A stretch of DNA of 64,000 nt from Anthopleura xanthogrammica (lineage: Eukaryota; Cnidaria; Anthozoa; Actiniaria; Actiniidae), in assembly GCA_964019055.1 (NCBI GenBank), contig OZ025220.1, forward strand, positions 4,419,478 to 4,483,477. Reading direction: 5' to 3'. A program made the translations under genes and the position numbers. How positions within the stretch are numbered: position 1 is the first letter of the stretch; each line of letters begins with the position of its first letter. A model generated the notes under the pieces. That model saw nothing but the letters and a program-made list of their open reading frames with translations. It did not search any database and was not told where the DNA came from. This document shows positions 52,379 to 63,924 of the stretch, piece by piece.

Positions 52379-53827
52379 ATATGACAATGTTGATATTATT
52401 AACTTTTTCTTCAAATATAAATCAATATATACAAACAACAAATAAGTTCTCAAATGTAGGTCTCAAATCCACAAGCATTTTTAGCTTGTTACTTTAAAAA
52501 TGAATTTCGAGCCCTGACATCACACCTCCTATTTATGAGATCAGTTGGCTGACTGTGAAAGAAAATCTTTTAAATAGAGACTCACCAATGTCCTTTAAGT
52601 ATAATTAATTTAATGGGCTTACACCGCCATACTTAGGTTTATACCATTAATAGGTGAAAAGAAAGTTGACAGGATTCATGTTGAGCCAGGTCATTTACAA
52701 AATAATGCATGTGCATTAGCAAATCGTTATCTTTCAAATGAAGTCATTACAAGTTCAGCCAGTATCCGTTTCTTGTTTTATTAAGGTACCCTCAGTATCC
52801 CCACTTGGCAAGTACGTCCACTGCTTGAAAACCCAGTGTAGTCTCTAAAGGCTTGCGAAAAAAAGCAATTGGTTTGATGAAAATAAAGGTGAAGGTAAGA
52901 CATTTGATAATCGTTTTACTGGTAAAAAGTCAAGAGGTTTCTTGGAAAGGAAAACTTTATGTTTATAATTGCTGCGGTTGAGCCCTTTGCAGATGTAGGA
53001 AGTAATTCTGAATTTTTTCTACATGCCCTCGCTTATTGCTTATTATTTATTCTACATGCCTTCAGTACTTGAGTGAACAGCAAACCCATACAGAGGCTAA
53101 GATCAGCATCCAAGCTCACACTTCAAGTACCAAGTTCAAGGATGAGGCATTGTCAGAGAAAACCAGGTCTCTAGTACTTTTTATGCAAGTTTAATACAAT
53201 GTGGAAATGTTCAAAGCAAACAAGCCATTTCGGCTAAGGGTTATTGTTCAAGTGTACAAAGAATGCTGCCAGGCAAAAAACGCAAAAGCAAATTAGGCAC
53301 AAAAGGCGAACAATGCATGAGGGAAAAAACCAAAAGTAACAAAACATGTGCACCTGGAGACAAAAAAGGTGCAATTGGCACAATGAAATCTGAGTCACTT
53401 TCAGGCCGATGTGTGATGGGCATTTTTTACAATTTACAGAGACATGGTTGGAATTTTTCAAAAGTTCTTTGTTTTGGCTCACACTGTGATTGTCATCTTA
53501 TATCCATGTGAAACATTATAGAACTGCCTATAATTTATTGTTAAGATTTATTTATTTATATTATTATTAAAATCTGATCATTTTCCCTCTAGCAACTAAA
53601 ACAGATTTTATTTAGATTTTAGAATTTTTTTGTCATGTACATAGACACCATGCATAAGGCTAGCACTTGCAGTTTCTCTAATGTAAAAAGCAAATTCTGT
53701 TTATGTTCCTTAAGAGTACTTTTCTCGACACAGTCTTCAAAAGTGAAAATAACACAAGAAGTAAACAAGGAGTAAATTAAACAGTAATACTCGGTGCTGA
53801 AATTCTTTATGCACATGTTTAGCTATT
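52379..53827. other. No recognisable gene
   Basis: AT-rich sequence with a Lys/Ser-rich open frame at 53263-53511 that shows no domain. Nothing supportable. Confidence 0.3.
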
Positions 53828-54442
53828 ACAATTAGCCAATTTAAGAACGAGCAAAGGACTGGGGCGAGTTTTGAATTTTAATCTAATAAAAAATACCTCC
53901 TTGTGAACAAACCTGTGGCCCTCATAAGAAGTTGATTTTTGTGGAAAGAAATCAAGAGAACCCAGGAAAAACCCTTGAAGCACAGGTAGAACCAACTAGA
54001 AACTCTACTCAAATATGACCCCAAGCCCGGCAGGATTAGAGCTTGGTTGCATTGGTGAGAGGCGAACGCTCTCACTGCTACGCAACCTGTGCTTTCCAAT
54101 TACTAGTTAGCAAAGTGGTCTGTGATCTGATAACGCATCCAAATATTAATAAGTCTGGTAAATTTGAACATGCTTGAATGCAAAAACCAGAGTACAAGCC
54201 TTCAAAAATGTCAAACATTTACACAGTACGGTGGTTTGAATAGACGCTTTGCCTCCAAACCATACATTTCTTTGTAAATATTTCACACATTTGAAGACTT
54301 GTAACTCTGGTTCTTTTCAACAAAACAAATTTACCAGACTCACTAATCTTGAGATGCTTTATCAGATGATAGAATTTTTTTCTAATTAGATTAAAATTCA
54401 AAATTTGCCCCAGTCCCTTACTTTTGTGTAAGTGGCCAATTG
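53828..54442. mobile_element. MITE-like element with ~65-bp inverted ends, carrying a SINE
   Basis: ACAATTAGCCAATTTAAG...GGACTGGGGCGAGTTTTGAA on the left matches the inverted right end (CAAAATTTGCCCCAGTCC...GTGGCCAATTGT) with scattered mismatches. The interior holds a SINE on the minus strand. Confidence 0.65.
53905..54092 (-). mobile_element. tRNA-derived SINE
   Basis: Read on the minus strand it starts GGTTGCGTAGCAGTGAGAGC with GTTCGCCTCTCACCAATGC (A-box-like region), then GCTCTAATCCTGCC (degenerate B box), followed by a non-tRNA body (GGTTTTTCCTGGGTTCTC ... CCACAAAAATCAAC). The body pattern is one I recognise from anthozoan genomes. The B box is mutated, so it is an old copy. Confidence 0.65.
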
Positions 54443-54864
54443 TATAAACAATTTTACTAAAAGATATATGAAAAGATGTTTTTCATGAATTTATTACTTT
54501 ACTTAAGATGATTTCAATTACGTATTTCAACATTCATATTTTTTTTTAATTCAAACAAACATTAGAGCTGTTACGTTGTGACCTATTCCAGGGTCCAACT
54601 AATCATAAAAACCGCTAAAATAAAGCAAAAATGTTCTCAATGATTTAACCTCCACCTGCAACACTTAGAACTTTTTGCTTTTTGTTCTGGACCCGGAAGT
54701 CATTTTTTCACTCATTTGACGTCACACTTAAAAGCTCTACATCAAAATCATTGAGGTGTATTATACATTTTACTCACTAAATAACTCCTGATGGTTGAGC
54801 ATATTCAGCTAGTCCCTGATGGCATGTGAGCTTGAAATGATAAATGCAGTATCTGTAGGTTTCT

Positions 54865-54990
54865 GCAGACAATAATAATAATAGGATTTATTTATACATG
54901 ATATAAAATATTAAATTACAACTACATATTTGATAGTTATTTTCATACTACAAAAAAAAAATTCTTTTTTTTTTTCCAGATTTTGTATGA
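54865..54990. repeat. Low-complexity and retroelement-tail-like sequence
   Basis: ATAATAATAATAGGATTTAT at 54871 and long A- and T-runs at 54951-54975; possibly the tail of an old LINE. Confidence 0.4.
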
Positions 54991-55245
54991 ATGTGATAAG
55001 TCACAGCACATGGCACTGACATGGCACTGGATGTTGAATGTTTTCATACATGGCACAGCACTGACACCATCGTGGATAACTACAGCCCATGCTGTAGCTT
55101 TTTTATAGTTATATGAAAGCTGATAATACATTTATTATGTCAGGTTTACTTCATTCAAGGTTCCATTAGCCATTTCAAAATTGCACAGGGGCTTTGGATC
55201 GATCGTGTTGCATTGTGGGGCTGCTTTGGAGGACGCCATTTCAAA

Positions 55246-56096
55246 ATGGTGTCTGTTGATGTTACGTGTAGGGATACTTTGAAGGATTTAAACAATATTA
55301 ACAATAATTTTAAGCTTGATGAAAATGATGTTTCCGGTGCAGCACTGGTAAAACCACCCGAACATTGTACTGTGGCTTGCCTGTAGAGGTGCAAAAGTGT
55401 CAGGCAAGCGAGATGACTTGATAAAGAGGTTAGTACTAAAGCTTACATGTCTTGTCTTTCTTACCTTTCTCCATAAGATATAAAGGGAATTTCTAACAGA
55501 TAATTCTTAATTTTTAGGGTGAATGACTATACAAACAACGGCCTAGCGAACAACATCATTGATCCTGATGGAGGCATTAATATCAACTTCTTTAAATCAG
55601 GAAAGGTTTTAGAAACATATAGTAAGGCAGAAAACAATTTAGTTTACATCAAGAGCAAAGTGATGCCTTCTTACAGCAAGTCTGGTCCAGTAAATGGAGT
55701 GAGAATAATTATTAAGTTTAACTCGGACATCTACAAAGCATACTGTTCCTGTCCAGCAGGAGTTGATGGTCGGTGTAACCATTTAGCTGCCACATTGTTT
55801 GCCATTGAAGATATGTGTCAGCCTGATAGTGTCACAAAGGCTGATGGTATAGCTTGCACTTCAAAGCCATGTAAATGGAGTGTGCCTCGTAAGAGACAAA
55901 TTGAATCTGCCCTTATTCAAACTTTGAAGTTTGAAAAACATGTTTGGGGAAAGAAGAAAGCTAACTTCAAAACAACAAGTGAAACTCAACAGGATGTCAT
56001 AGCCCCTCATCAAAGAAATCAAGATCAAGACCTAAATGCTATATTCGAAAGAGTAAAAGAAGTTGAAAAGAAAACTGGGGGAAAAAATGGGGCTTA
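55246..56096 (+). pseudogene. SAP/SWIM zinc-finger multicopy gene, partial
   Basis: Exon 1 from ATG 55246 reads MVSVDVTCRDTLKDLNN and breaks near 55370. A shifted frame continues with a SAP-like motif (WLACRGAKVSGKRDDLIKR) to a donor at 55438. After an 79-bp intron (GTTAGT...TTTTTAG), exon 2 (55518-56096) holds a SWIM-type zinc finger, YCSCPAGVDGRCNHLAATLF (C-x-C-x6-C-x-H spacing), and PCKWSVPRKRQIESAL. Families with this start in cnidarians usually continue into a YqaJ-like exonuclease, which is absent here. One frameshift or small deletion plus 3' truncation. Confidence 0.6.
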
Positions 56097-56344
56097 GTTA
56101 TATTATGCCTCACAGACTTCCAGTAGGACCAGAGCTCACAGGATAATCACGCTAAAAATTCGAACTTGTACGAATGTACATGATCTCAAACTTTTGACAT
56201 TAAAATTTCTTGCATAATCTCAGTTCTTTGAGATCATGCTGATCTAAGAGTCAAGGTGTTAAAACCAGAAATAAATCCTCACATTTTATTCACAAAATGT
56301 ATAATAAAACAATTTTTGAACTCAGTTTTCAAATACATTTAGCT

Positions 56345-58222
56345 ATTATTGGATTAGCTTGAGTATGATATTGTAAATTATCAAGAACAGGGCCGAGTTA
56401 TCTGCTGAAGCCGTAAGCTGAGGTGGATAACACAGCCAAAGGCTAGATTTGAGATATTGAGTAAAATGTATAATAATAATAAGCAATTATTGGACGAGGT
56501 TGAGCAAGCAATTATTTGCCCATGCCGAAGGCAAATAATTGCTTGCGAGACACTAACAAATCTCGATATTTTTACGATAACCGAGTTCAATAATTGTTTT
56601 ATCATTAAAATTATTTTATCTAATATTTGAGGGGCAGTGCGCACAAGTCAAACAATAACAGAGAAGTCAGTTCATTGTTTTATAAGTTCAGGGAAGTGAG
56701 CCATTGTCAAATGCAAGGTTACTGCCCATGAGGAGACCATTATTTGCAGCAAAATGGCCTTGCATCTTAAGGTGTTTCCCAGTAGTTTTTTATTGACCAC
56801 ACTTCTCATGTTCATCTAGCGAATTGAAAACCTTTTCCTGGTCTGATCAAAATGAATTTTACACCAGACATCAAGCATAGATGGAAGTTTTGATTGATGT
56901 CAATTTCAACTCGATAGGCGTTTCCATGGCAACGGAAAACAATGATCGTTGAAATCAGTTTTCCTTGAATATCTCCCGTTTTCGATGAGCTTCAGAAAAA
57001 TGACTATATACATGCTAAACTTCGCATTCAGGCACAGCTATTCAGATGATAATTAGAGGGTTGGATTAGAGGGATTTCGAATAAATCGCAAAAACATTCT
57101 GTGACCGCTTATTATGATACTGGAAACTATAGCAGAACAAAAAAATCCTTCGCGTTCGCAAAATAATGTCAAACTACTGCTAAACGTTAGCAGTATTCAT
57201 TCGTTCGTTTGAGAGATAATTTTGAAATTGCTAGGAAGGTGAAATCGTTCAAACTATTCTACTGAAAGCAGCTGTACAAGAAAAATTCTAACTCCGCAAA
57301 GAAAAAGTTTTCATAATGTCGCTTTCAGGAAAGGTAAATAGATATTGTAGGTAACGTTTAGCAGTAGTTTGACATTATTTTGCGAACGCGAAGGATTTTT
57401 TTGTTCTGCTATAGTTTCCAGTATCATAATAAGCGGTCACAGAATGTTTTTGCGATTTATTCGAAATCCCTCTAATCCAACCCTCTAATTATCATCTGAA
57501 TAGCTGTGCCTGAATGCGAAGTTTAGCATGTATATAGTCATTTTTCTGAAGCTCATCGAAAACGGGAGATATTCAAGGAAAACTGATTTCAACGATCATT
57601 GTTTTCCGTTGCCATGGAAACGCCTATCGAGTTGAAATTGACATCAATCAAAACTTCCATCTATGCTTAATGTCTAGTGTAAAATTCATTTTGATCAGAC
57701 CAGGAAAAGGTTTTCAATTCGCTAGATGAAAATAAGAAGTGTGGTCAATAAAAAACTACTGGGAAACACCTTAATGCGCATGAGCAGACCATTATTTGTA
57801 AACAGTTATTTGCAGTTCTCTCGGCCAATCAAAATGACGGAGAAAATAATTTGAATGATGTCAATTATTATATGAAATAGAGTGTGATACTGAGTGACAT
57901 CAAAATGATAAGATTGATATCCCCACTTCCACCAGTAGGGATATGATTTTTATCAACACTGGTGGTGTCAAATTTCAACCAAAGTCAAATTCTCCATTAT
58001 TTTTCATTGAAGATTTCATATAATAAACAGAACATTACATGGCTACTTGGAGATACAAATTTTATCTTCGAGTGTTGATATTTTCTCTCCACGCAACCAT
58101 GTAATATCCTATAAATATTATACACTTCCATAGTTTTAACCACCTCAGCCTATGGCTTTGGCAGACAACACGGTCTTGGTCCTGATAATTTATGATATCA
58201 TTCTCGACCTAATCCAATAATA
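56345..58222. mobile_element. 1.9-kb MITE-like element with ~88-bp inverted ends
   Basis: ATTATTGGATTAGCTTGAGT...AAGCTGAGGTGG at 56345-56432 matches the inverted right end 58137-58222 (CCACCTCAGCCTATGG...CTAATCCAATAAT) with some mismatches. A related end occurs near 14862-14930. It contains a nested foldback element and no coding sequence. Confidence 0.75.
56768..57774. mobile_element. 1-kb foldback element with ~422-bp near-identical arms and TTAA ends
   Basis: Arms 56768-57189 and 57352-57774 are inverted copies with very few differences, around a 162-bp spacer. Outer ends read TTAAGGTGTTTCCCAGTAG. TTAA at both ends could be a piggyBac-type target duplication or part of the arms. It can form a very long hairpin, and no ORF of note lies inside. 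Confidence 0.88.
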
Positions 58223-59400
58223 TTTTTTTTCACTATTTGGTAGTTTGCAATCATCCCCAAGTGAAAAATATAACAAAAGATATGGCAGCCAGGTAGGATG
58301 ATATAACAAGAGACTTAAAGCAAATCTTTTGGTAAATTCATCCAAATAACGGCCATAAAACAATCACTCATTTCATACATACCTAGAAAGACAATTTCAA
58401 TAGGTGTATTTTCTAGTTCAGATCCTTATGAATCAGGATTAGTTCCAGCCTTAGCAAGCCACTCATTATACATTGTGTTGTCAACCAACTTCATCAGACC
58501 CAAAGACCAGTTGACCTTGAGACTGGATTTGAATTTCATGGTTAAAGAAAGAAGATGCCTTAATACAACAGAAACAAACAGCCTCGAACCCTGCAAAAGA
58601 ATAAACGAATGTTATCAATGCTACAAAAACACAATAATTTCGAGTGGCTAATCATCCTTTCTTGCAGCTCTAACAGCTAATTTGCGAAGGGTAGGACGAG
58701 TTTATTCTTGTGAGACTCCCCTGTTGGCCGAGTTGAGGGCATAAACTGCCTTTTACTATTACAATTTCGGGTTATTTAAGTTTTTTAAGCAATACATCGT
58801 TCAACTTGAAGCTAAATATTTGAGTATGAAAGTCCGCCAAAACATGGCGCCAAAAAACGGAACTTTACGATCAACTTAACTCTAAAAATATTGCTCAAAA
58901 TGCATGAATTAAACAATAAATGACTAGTATTAGTATTAATTTACCTTAAAGATGCTGTATGAGCTCATAAAGATTCATATTTGAGGATTTAAAGAAGGAT
59001 TTTTAGTCAGCAAATGTCCAACTAAAAACTTTTCTTGTCGACTGTTGAACAGATACCACGTGACTACCTCGTTTACATGTCATGACAAACAAACACCACA
59101 GGGGAGGGGACGGGATCGGATACATGGTTCGGAGTAACTTTGTAACAGTTTTCGCAGTAGAAATAAAATATTTATCTAAAAAAAACTTCACGATTTCTAT
59201 TTTCAAGAGTACTACAATGATTACAAAGCAATTTTCTATCACTTTTGCTTAAAAAATTAGTCAATTATACTAGATTCTAGCTAAAGTTTTGTAGTTTTGT
59301 AGTTTTTGAAGTTTTGTAGTTTTTGCAACGGCAACTATTGGGGAGTTATACGGCCAAGATAGAACAAAGTAATTTTCAGTAAAATTTGATAGTGATAAGC
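58223..59400. other. No recognisable gene
   Basis: AT-rich with scattered ORFs under 80 codons. Words such as GTTTTGTAGTTTTTG repeat around 59285-59325. Nothing supportable. Confidence 0.3.
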
Positions 59401-59464
59401 TAAGTTACTTTATAAGTTTTAAGAGGTTTAATATTCGCTATTTGCAAATTTAAAATTCGTTTTC

Positions 59465-59885
59465 TAGTCGTTAAAATTTGGAATTCCTTCCAGGATGAAT
59501 ATATATCCAAGTCCCGCTCCTGTTTCAAGAAACTTCTATTTAAGTCGCTTTTTGTAAAAATATGACGATTAGTTATCGTTTTTCACATATTGAATTGAAT
59601 CAATTTTCCCTGTCATTTACAAATTATTCTTTAGTTTTTCCCTTATGTGTGTGTGTGTGTGTGTTTATTTTGTTACCTCGTTCAGTTTTCGTGTGTGTGT
59701 CTTTTTTCCTGGCAGTTTGTCTTGTTGTTAAACCCATGTATTCTGTTGTTGTAATTATATATATTTCCTTCTATGCATTTCCTTCTATAATTTTCCGTTT
59801 GACCCTGCTATTTAGCTCGACTAGCCCTGCTATTTCTAAATGGCTGGCGCCCATCTATTTATATAATATTATCTTTTAAATTTTG
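59465..59885 (+). pseudogene. 3' end of a LINE: ORF2 C-terminus and 3' UTR
   Basis: VKIWNSFQDEYISKSRSCFK, then KLLFKSLF and a TGA at about 59564, fits the C-terminal motif of CR1/L2-like ORF2. The following T-rich sequence with (GT)n at 59646-59664 resembles the 3' UTR of the LINE at 41330. Only the end is preserved. Confidence 0.5.
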
Positions 59886-60094
59886 TTATATAGCAAAATA
59901 AAGAGTGCCAATAAAGATGTTTGTTGTTTATTCCAGGTTGTTGTTGTTGTTGGGGGGAAATATTCGCTAGAAGAAGTAGTTATAAACAATCCTAAAAATC
60001 ACATGACTGTGATACGGTTATATCAAGAGAATATGATTTTCTCTTGGTCATCTTTTAATAGCTACGTATGCCACTTTTCGATAATGGTGATATT

Positions 60095-60303
60095 AGAGTA
60101 GTTTTCGTATGAGTGGGAAACCTACGGCACTGACTTACAGCACGTACACGGTACGACATGCCGTAACATTGAAATGGCTTCCTATTGTCTTCCAGTAATT
60201 CAACCAATCACAACGCGTTGTTACGGCTACGGTAAGATACGGTACGGCTACAGTACGGCTATGAATTTGCCGTATTGTTTCTCACTCATACGAAAACCGC
60301 TCT
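60095..60303. mobile_element. 209-bp MITE with GTTTTCGTATGAGTG ends
   Basis: AGAGTAGTTTTCGTATGAGT at the left is inverted at the right (CTCATACGAAAACCGCTCT) with two mismatches. The interior has several copies of TACGGCTACGGTA/TACGGCTACAGTA words that are partly palindromic. No coding sequence. Confidence 0.75.
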
Positions 60304-60620
60304 ATTTGGGGACGATCGAAGTAACGTAACTATAATAGATCTCCCACCGCGCGTTTCTGCCAGCGATGCTCTTGCGATACTCCACTGGAAGCCGTTACAG
60401 CGACGTAGGGCTAAACACCGCGCTATTTTTGTGTACAAGTCAATTAACAATTGCTTTTTACACTCCTTTCCATGCTCATTACTCGGGCTCTCTTAGGAGG
60501 GAAGCCCGAGTCAGAAAATGCAAAGATTCTTCAGACTCAAATCTGCGATTGACTTCTAATGCGCATGTGCGTGATGTCGTTCATAGCTCGAAACCATGGC
60601 AACTAATAATTTAGTCTTCA
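60304..60620 (+). pseudogene. LINE ORF2 C-terminal fragment
   Basis: LHWKPLQRRRAKHRAIFVYK, then SINN (about 60385-60460), matches the end-of-ORF2 block of many LINEs (a Leu-x-Trp-x-x-Leu-x-x-Arg-Arg pattern followed by a Tyr-Lys). It continues in another frame with RREARVRKCKDSSDSNLRLT. Both sides are truncated. Confidence 0.5.
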
Positions 60621-61216
60621 TAGCTGTGTCGTCATTACGGCGACTCGTATGGCATGATTTTAGTGTGAAAGCGATCCAAGCGATGTCTTTTCAAGTCTAC
60701 CTTCGTGGCCTTCTTTACTCAACGCTTACTATGCTTACAAATGCATACACCTGTGTTCGCGGTAAACCTACACTAAAATACGGTTGTGAGCAATTTCGGA
60801 AAGGCCGGGTTATTTCGCGAGCTCGAACCGAAATCAAAGCAAGCTATGAGATCAAATGAGCAAACTAAGAGCAAATATGACCAAACTAGACTTGACAAAA
60901 ATTATTCAAATAACAAAACTGTGACCACAGACTCGACAAGAACTTCTTAGGGAGCTCACTGATGCTGTGAAAGATAACAAGTCCACCGTCATGATCAACA
61001 AGAACTACGTAACAGCATTGAAAGCACACATGGAAAGGACAGCTGCAGCCAAAGTAATCGAAATACGAGTAAAAAACAATGTAAACTTGTAATCTTTTTG
61101 ATATATGTGATAATTCTGGGTTTTTTTCTATTGGTTTAGTTGTTATTCGTAAAATATATGTCCTACAAAGTAATACTTTTCAGGGACCGCGGAGCAGGGA
61201 AGCTGGTGGGCTATAG

Positions 61217-61243
61217 CCCCCCACCCCCCCCCCCCCCCACCCC
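61217..61243. repeat. Poly(C) tract
   Basis: Runs of 6, 15 and 4 cytosines separated by single adenines, a potential G-quadruplex on the minus strand. Confidence 0.8.
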
Positions 61244-61392
61244 AATCATTTTGCCGCCATAAGTGATTTATTCATTTGCTATTTAAAATACCAAGTTCTC
61301 CGGCTCTTCACGATAAATCAACTGTGTAAGATATGAAATAATCAAATGTCAATTTAAAAAGCCAGTTCTCCAGCGAATCCAGCAGTCCTGCA

Positions 61393-62046
61393 ATGAAACA
61401 CATCAAACATATCAATGGCGTACACAAACTTGTAGAAGCAATTATTGATATTCAAAATAAACTACAGTGTCAATCAGTACAGTATGGCATTCAATTTGTG
61501 TTCTGCTCATGTGAAATCACTGACAATGAAAGAAAAAGGGTCTTAAAAAGACATAGACAGAACCATACATATGACACAATGGAACCTGTTAAAAATAAAC
61601 AACTTTTTAACAAATATGTAAAAAATACCATTCTATGGCTCAAGAAACTAAAAAGAAACAAAGAGGAAGAATAAAAGACAAAAGTATGTCCATAGATTCA
61701 TTGAACAGTTTAAGAGAAAAATAAGAGAAGGTCCCTGTTTTATATGTTCTGTGTGTAATCGAATGCTGTATAAGAATCAGTAATAAAGTAACAGAAGTAA
61801 GTACCTTTGCCAAGATTATTTCAACATCCGAATTTCTTTTGATGGTAAAGAATACATATGCAAGACATGTCACTCAAAAGTTTTACAGGGAAAACTCCCA
61901 TGTCAAGCTGTTGTCAATCAGATGTATATGTTGATGAAATACCCGCACAGCTAGCTTTACTAGAGAAGCTAGAGCAGATACTAATAGCTCGACGGATAGT
62001 ATTTCGAAAGATAGTTGTTATGCCAAAATTTTCTGCATTTTTTTAG
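61393..62046 (+). pseudogene. Helitron-like replication-protein relic (N-terminal part)
   Basis: A basic region with a plausible ATG at 61393 is followed by frame-broken remains of a Cys-rich module (GPCFICSVCNRMLYK-like at about 61732-61770 and KEYICKTCHSKVLQGKLPC-like at about 61848-61905). The frame 61858-62046 then keeps VDEIPAQLALLEKLEQILIA, RRIVFRKIVVMPK. This order matches the Cys-rich N-terminal part of Helitron Rep/helicase proteins in cnidarians as I recall them. Rep and helicase motifs are absent. At least three frameshifts. Confidence 0.5.
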
Positions 62047-63247
62047 TCCTGCTTCGTTCGCGTTCAAATCTTACAGCATGGCAGTGTTCACATATTACAC
62101 TATTAAGCTTATAGTAATTAAACTTACTGAATAATGAGACCTCAAGCCATTTACTGTGTCTTAATTATCACCACTATGTACAGTTACAGATAAACTGCAT
62201 AGCTTCCTCAAATATATCACACTCACTGAATGTATTCTCGATCGAATCATCGATTGTTTGATATACAAAGACATTTGTCAATAGTGTGAATTGAGCGAAT
62301 GATATTGTGCCCTAAACCATACAGCAATTTAATAGAATAATATCGATTATTACTCATAAATAAACAACGATTTCACCTTGAGTTTCAGTGAATTACAGTT
62401 CCGTTTTATTTTCTGTGCTCTGACACATCTTGTCATCGATGCAAATATTCAACATGCCGTCTTGGCAGTTGGCTTTCTCGTAATTACACAATCTGCTCGT
62501 CTGACTTCAAGTACTTGTGGTCAGCTTCAAAGATTTGTTTGTCAATTTTTTTATAGTTTGTCTCCGTATAGTTTGTATTTCAGATCTGGCAAGATCTAGA
62601 TTGGCTAGATAGTTCTAAGATTCTCATAGTTTGCTCCTAGATTCTCATAGTTCATAGTACTCCAAAATCGCTCAATTATATCTCTTAGTAAGTAGTTGGA
62701 GCGTACCGATAAAAAAGCTAAAGGCAATGGTAGGCCACATGCCTACAGACAACATACCTCGATCAAGAAAACAGCCCTATTAAGTAATTTTCTATCGACA
62801 AACCTCGAGGGAATAATGCAATGGCGACCGAGCAGACCGAGCAAAGACAAAAACTTCATGCTCAATATTATTATGTGATTAATTCTGTCAACATGTATTC
62901 AATCATATTTGAGAGATAGACAAACCAAAACTCCATTGGACAGAAAATTGCTATGGTCACAAGTTTTGTCCATTCATGGTCGCGACCCTGAAAAAGAAAT
63001 AAAAAGGAACCTCATTTTAAGACCGGTTTGCCACCATGGCAACCCATTAATTATTTTTCGGTATTTTCTACGAAGAAAATAAGCAGTGACGTCACAAATC
63101 TCGCCATATTTTGATATAATCCGGACAGATTTGTCTTTGTTAACCTTGATGCATTTTCCCCATACTCTGATTGGGCGAGCGGGCATCACGTGAGAGTGAA
63201 CAAGTTTCGATGTTTCCCTGGCAACGGCTCTCAGCGGGTAACAATAT
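62047..63247. other. No recognisable gene
   Basis: Short ORFs only. A few repeats of AGATTCTCATAGTT occur at 62620-62655. The segment 62980-63180 is moderately GC-richer and repeat-like. Confidence 0.3.
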
Positions 63248-63267
63248 GTTATTTCCCGGGGAATAAC
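63248..63267. repeat. 20-bp palindrome
   Basis: GTTATTTCCCGGGGAATAAC is self-complementary except at the central pairs; possibly a transposon subterminal motif. Confidence 0.6.
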
Positions 63268-63368
63268 AAAACCAGAAGTGATTTCACCGAAAACGTAAGA
63301 GTTTTTTTTAATAAACAAAAAATCGAATAATTTTTTTGTGTTCTTTGACACTTGGTATATAACAAAAC

Positions 63369-63506
63369 ACTTATTGACTGGAACCTCGGGAAAGCAGTGT
63401 ATTTTGTGGTCCCTCGACGTCGATGTTTCCCTCGGCTAAGTCTCGGGAAACATCGTCGTCTCAGGACCACAAAACACACTTTTTCCCTCGGTCCACGTCA
63501 ATAAGT
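63369..63506. mobile_element. 138-bp hairpin MITE
   Basis: ACTTATTGAC...CCTCGG...TTTTGTGGTCC pairs with GGACCACAAAA...CCGAGG...GTCAATAAGT along nearly the whole length. The CGATGTTTCCC word also occurs at 63209, suggesting a larger related element around it. Confidence 0.65.
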
Positions 63507-63924
63507 CTTAATTATAACCCAACGATGAATTTTCGCACGCTGTCATTGGTTCAAATGTGGCAAGCGCAGGGCGGGTATCAGGCGATATCCCCCGTCCGCA
63601 GTGATATTCTCTTAGTAAAAGAAAAATGCGTGGGAAAAAAGGAAAAAAAAAAGAACCGGAAAACAAAGAAACTCGGTTTTAAGAAACAAGCGAGAGTGAA
63701 ATACAATACAATACAAACATTCATATATTTATTTAGTGTCATTTTGTTATTACATTACAAAGAATTATAACTTAACCTAAATTTAGACACAAGGTATCTA
63801 TAATAACTATAAAAGTTAACCAAGATAGATAGCCACTAAATTTGATATACAATTGCATACAGGTTGCAAGGTCGAGGGGAGAAGTGGGAATAACCATATT
63901 GTTTACGTTTGTTTCTTCCACTAT

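Noticed and set aside
53263..53511. Lys-rich 82-residue ORF as a gene
   Set aside because: No domain, no neighbour context, no splice or start signals; probably chance.
53980..54092. Functional tRNA gene
   Set aside because: The A-box-like and B-box-like parts are present, but the cloverleaf is not closed and a SINE body follows.
59003..59242. Minus-strand 79-residue ORF
   Set aside because: No recognisable domain, and similar ORFs arise by chance in AT-rich sequence.
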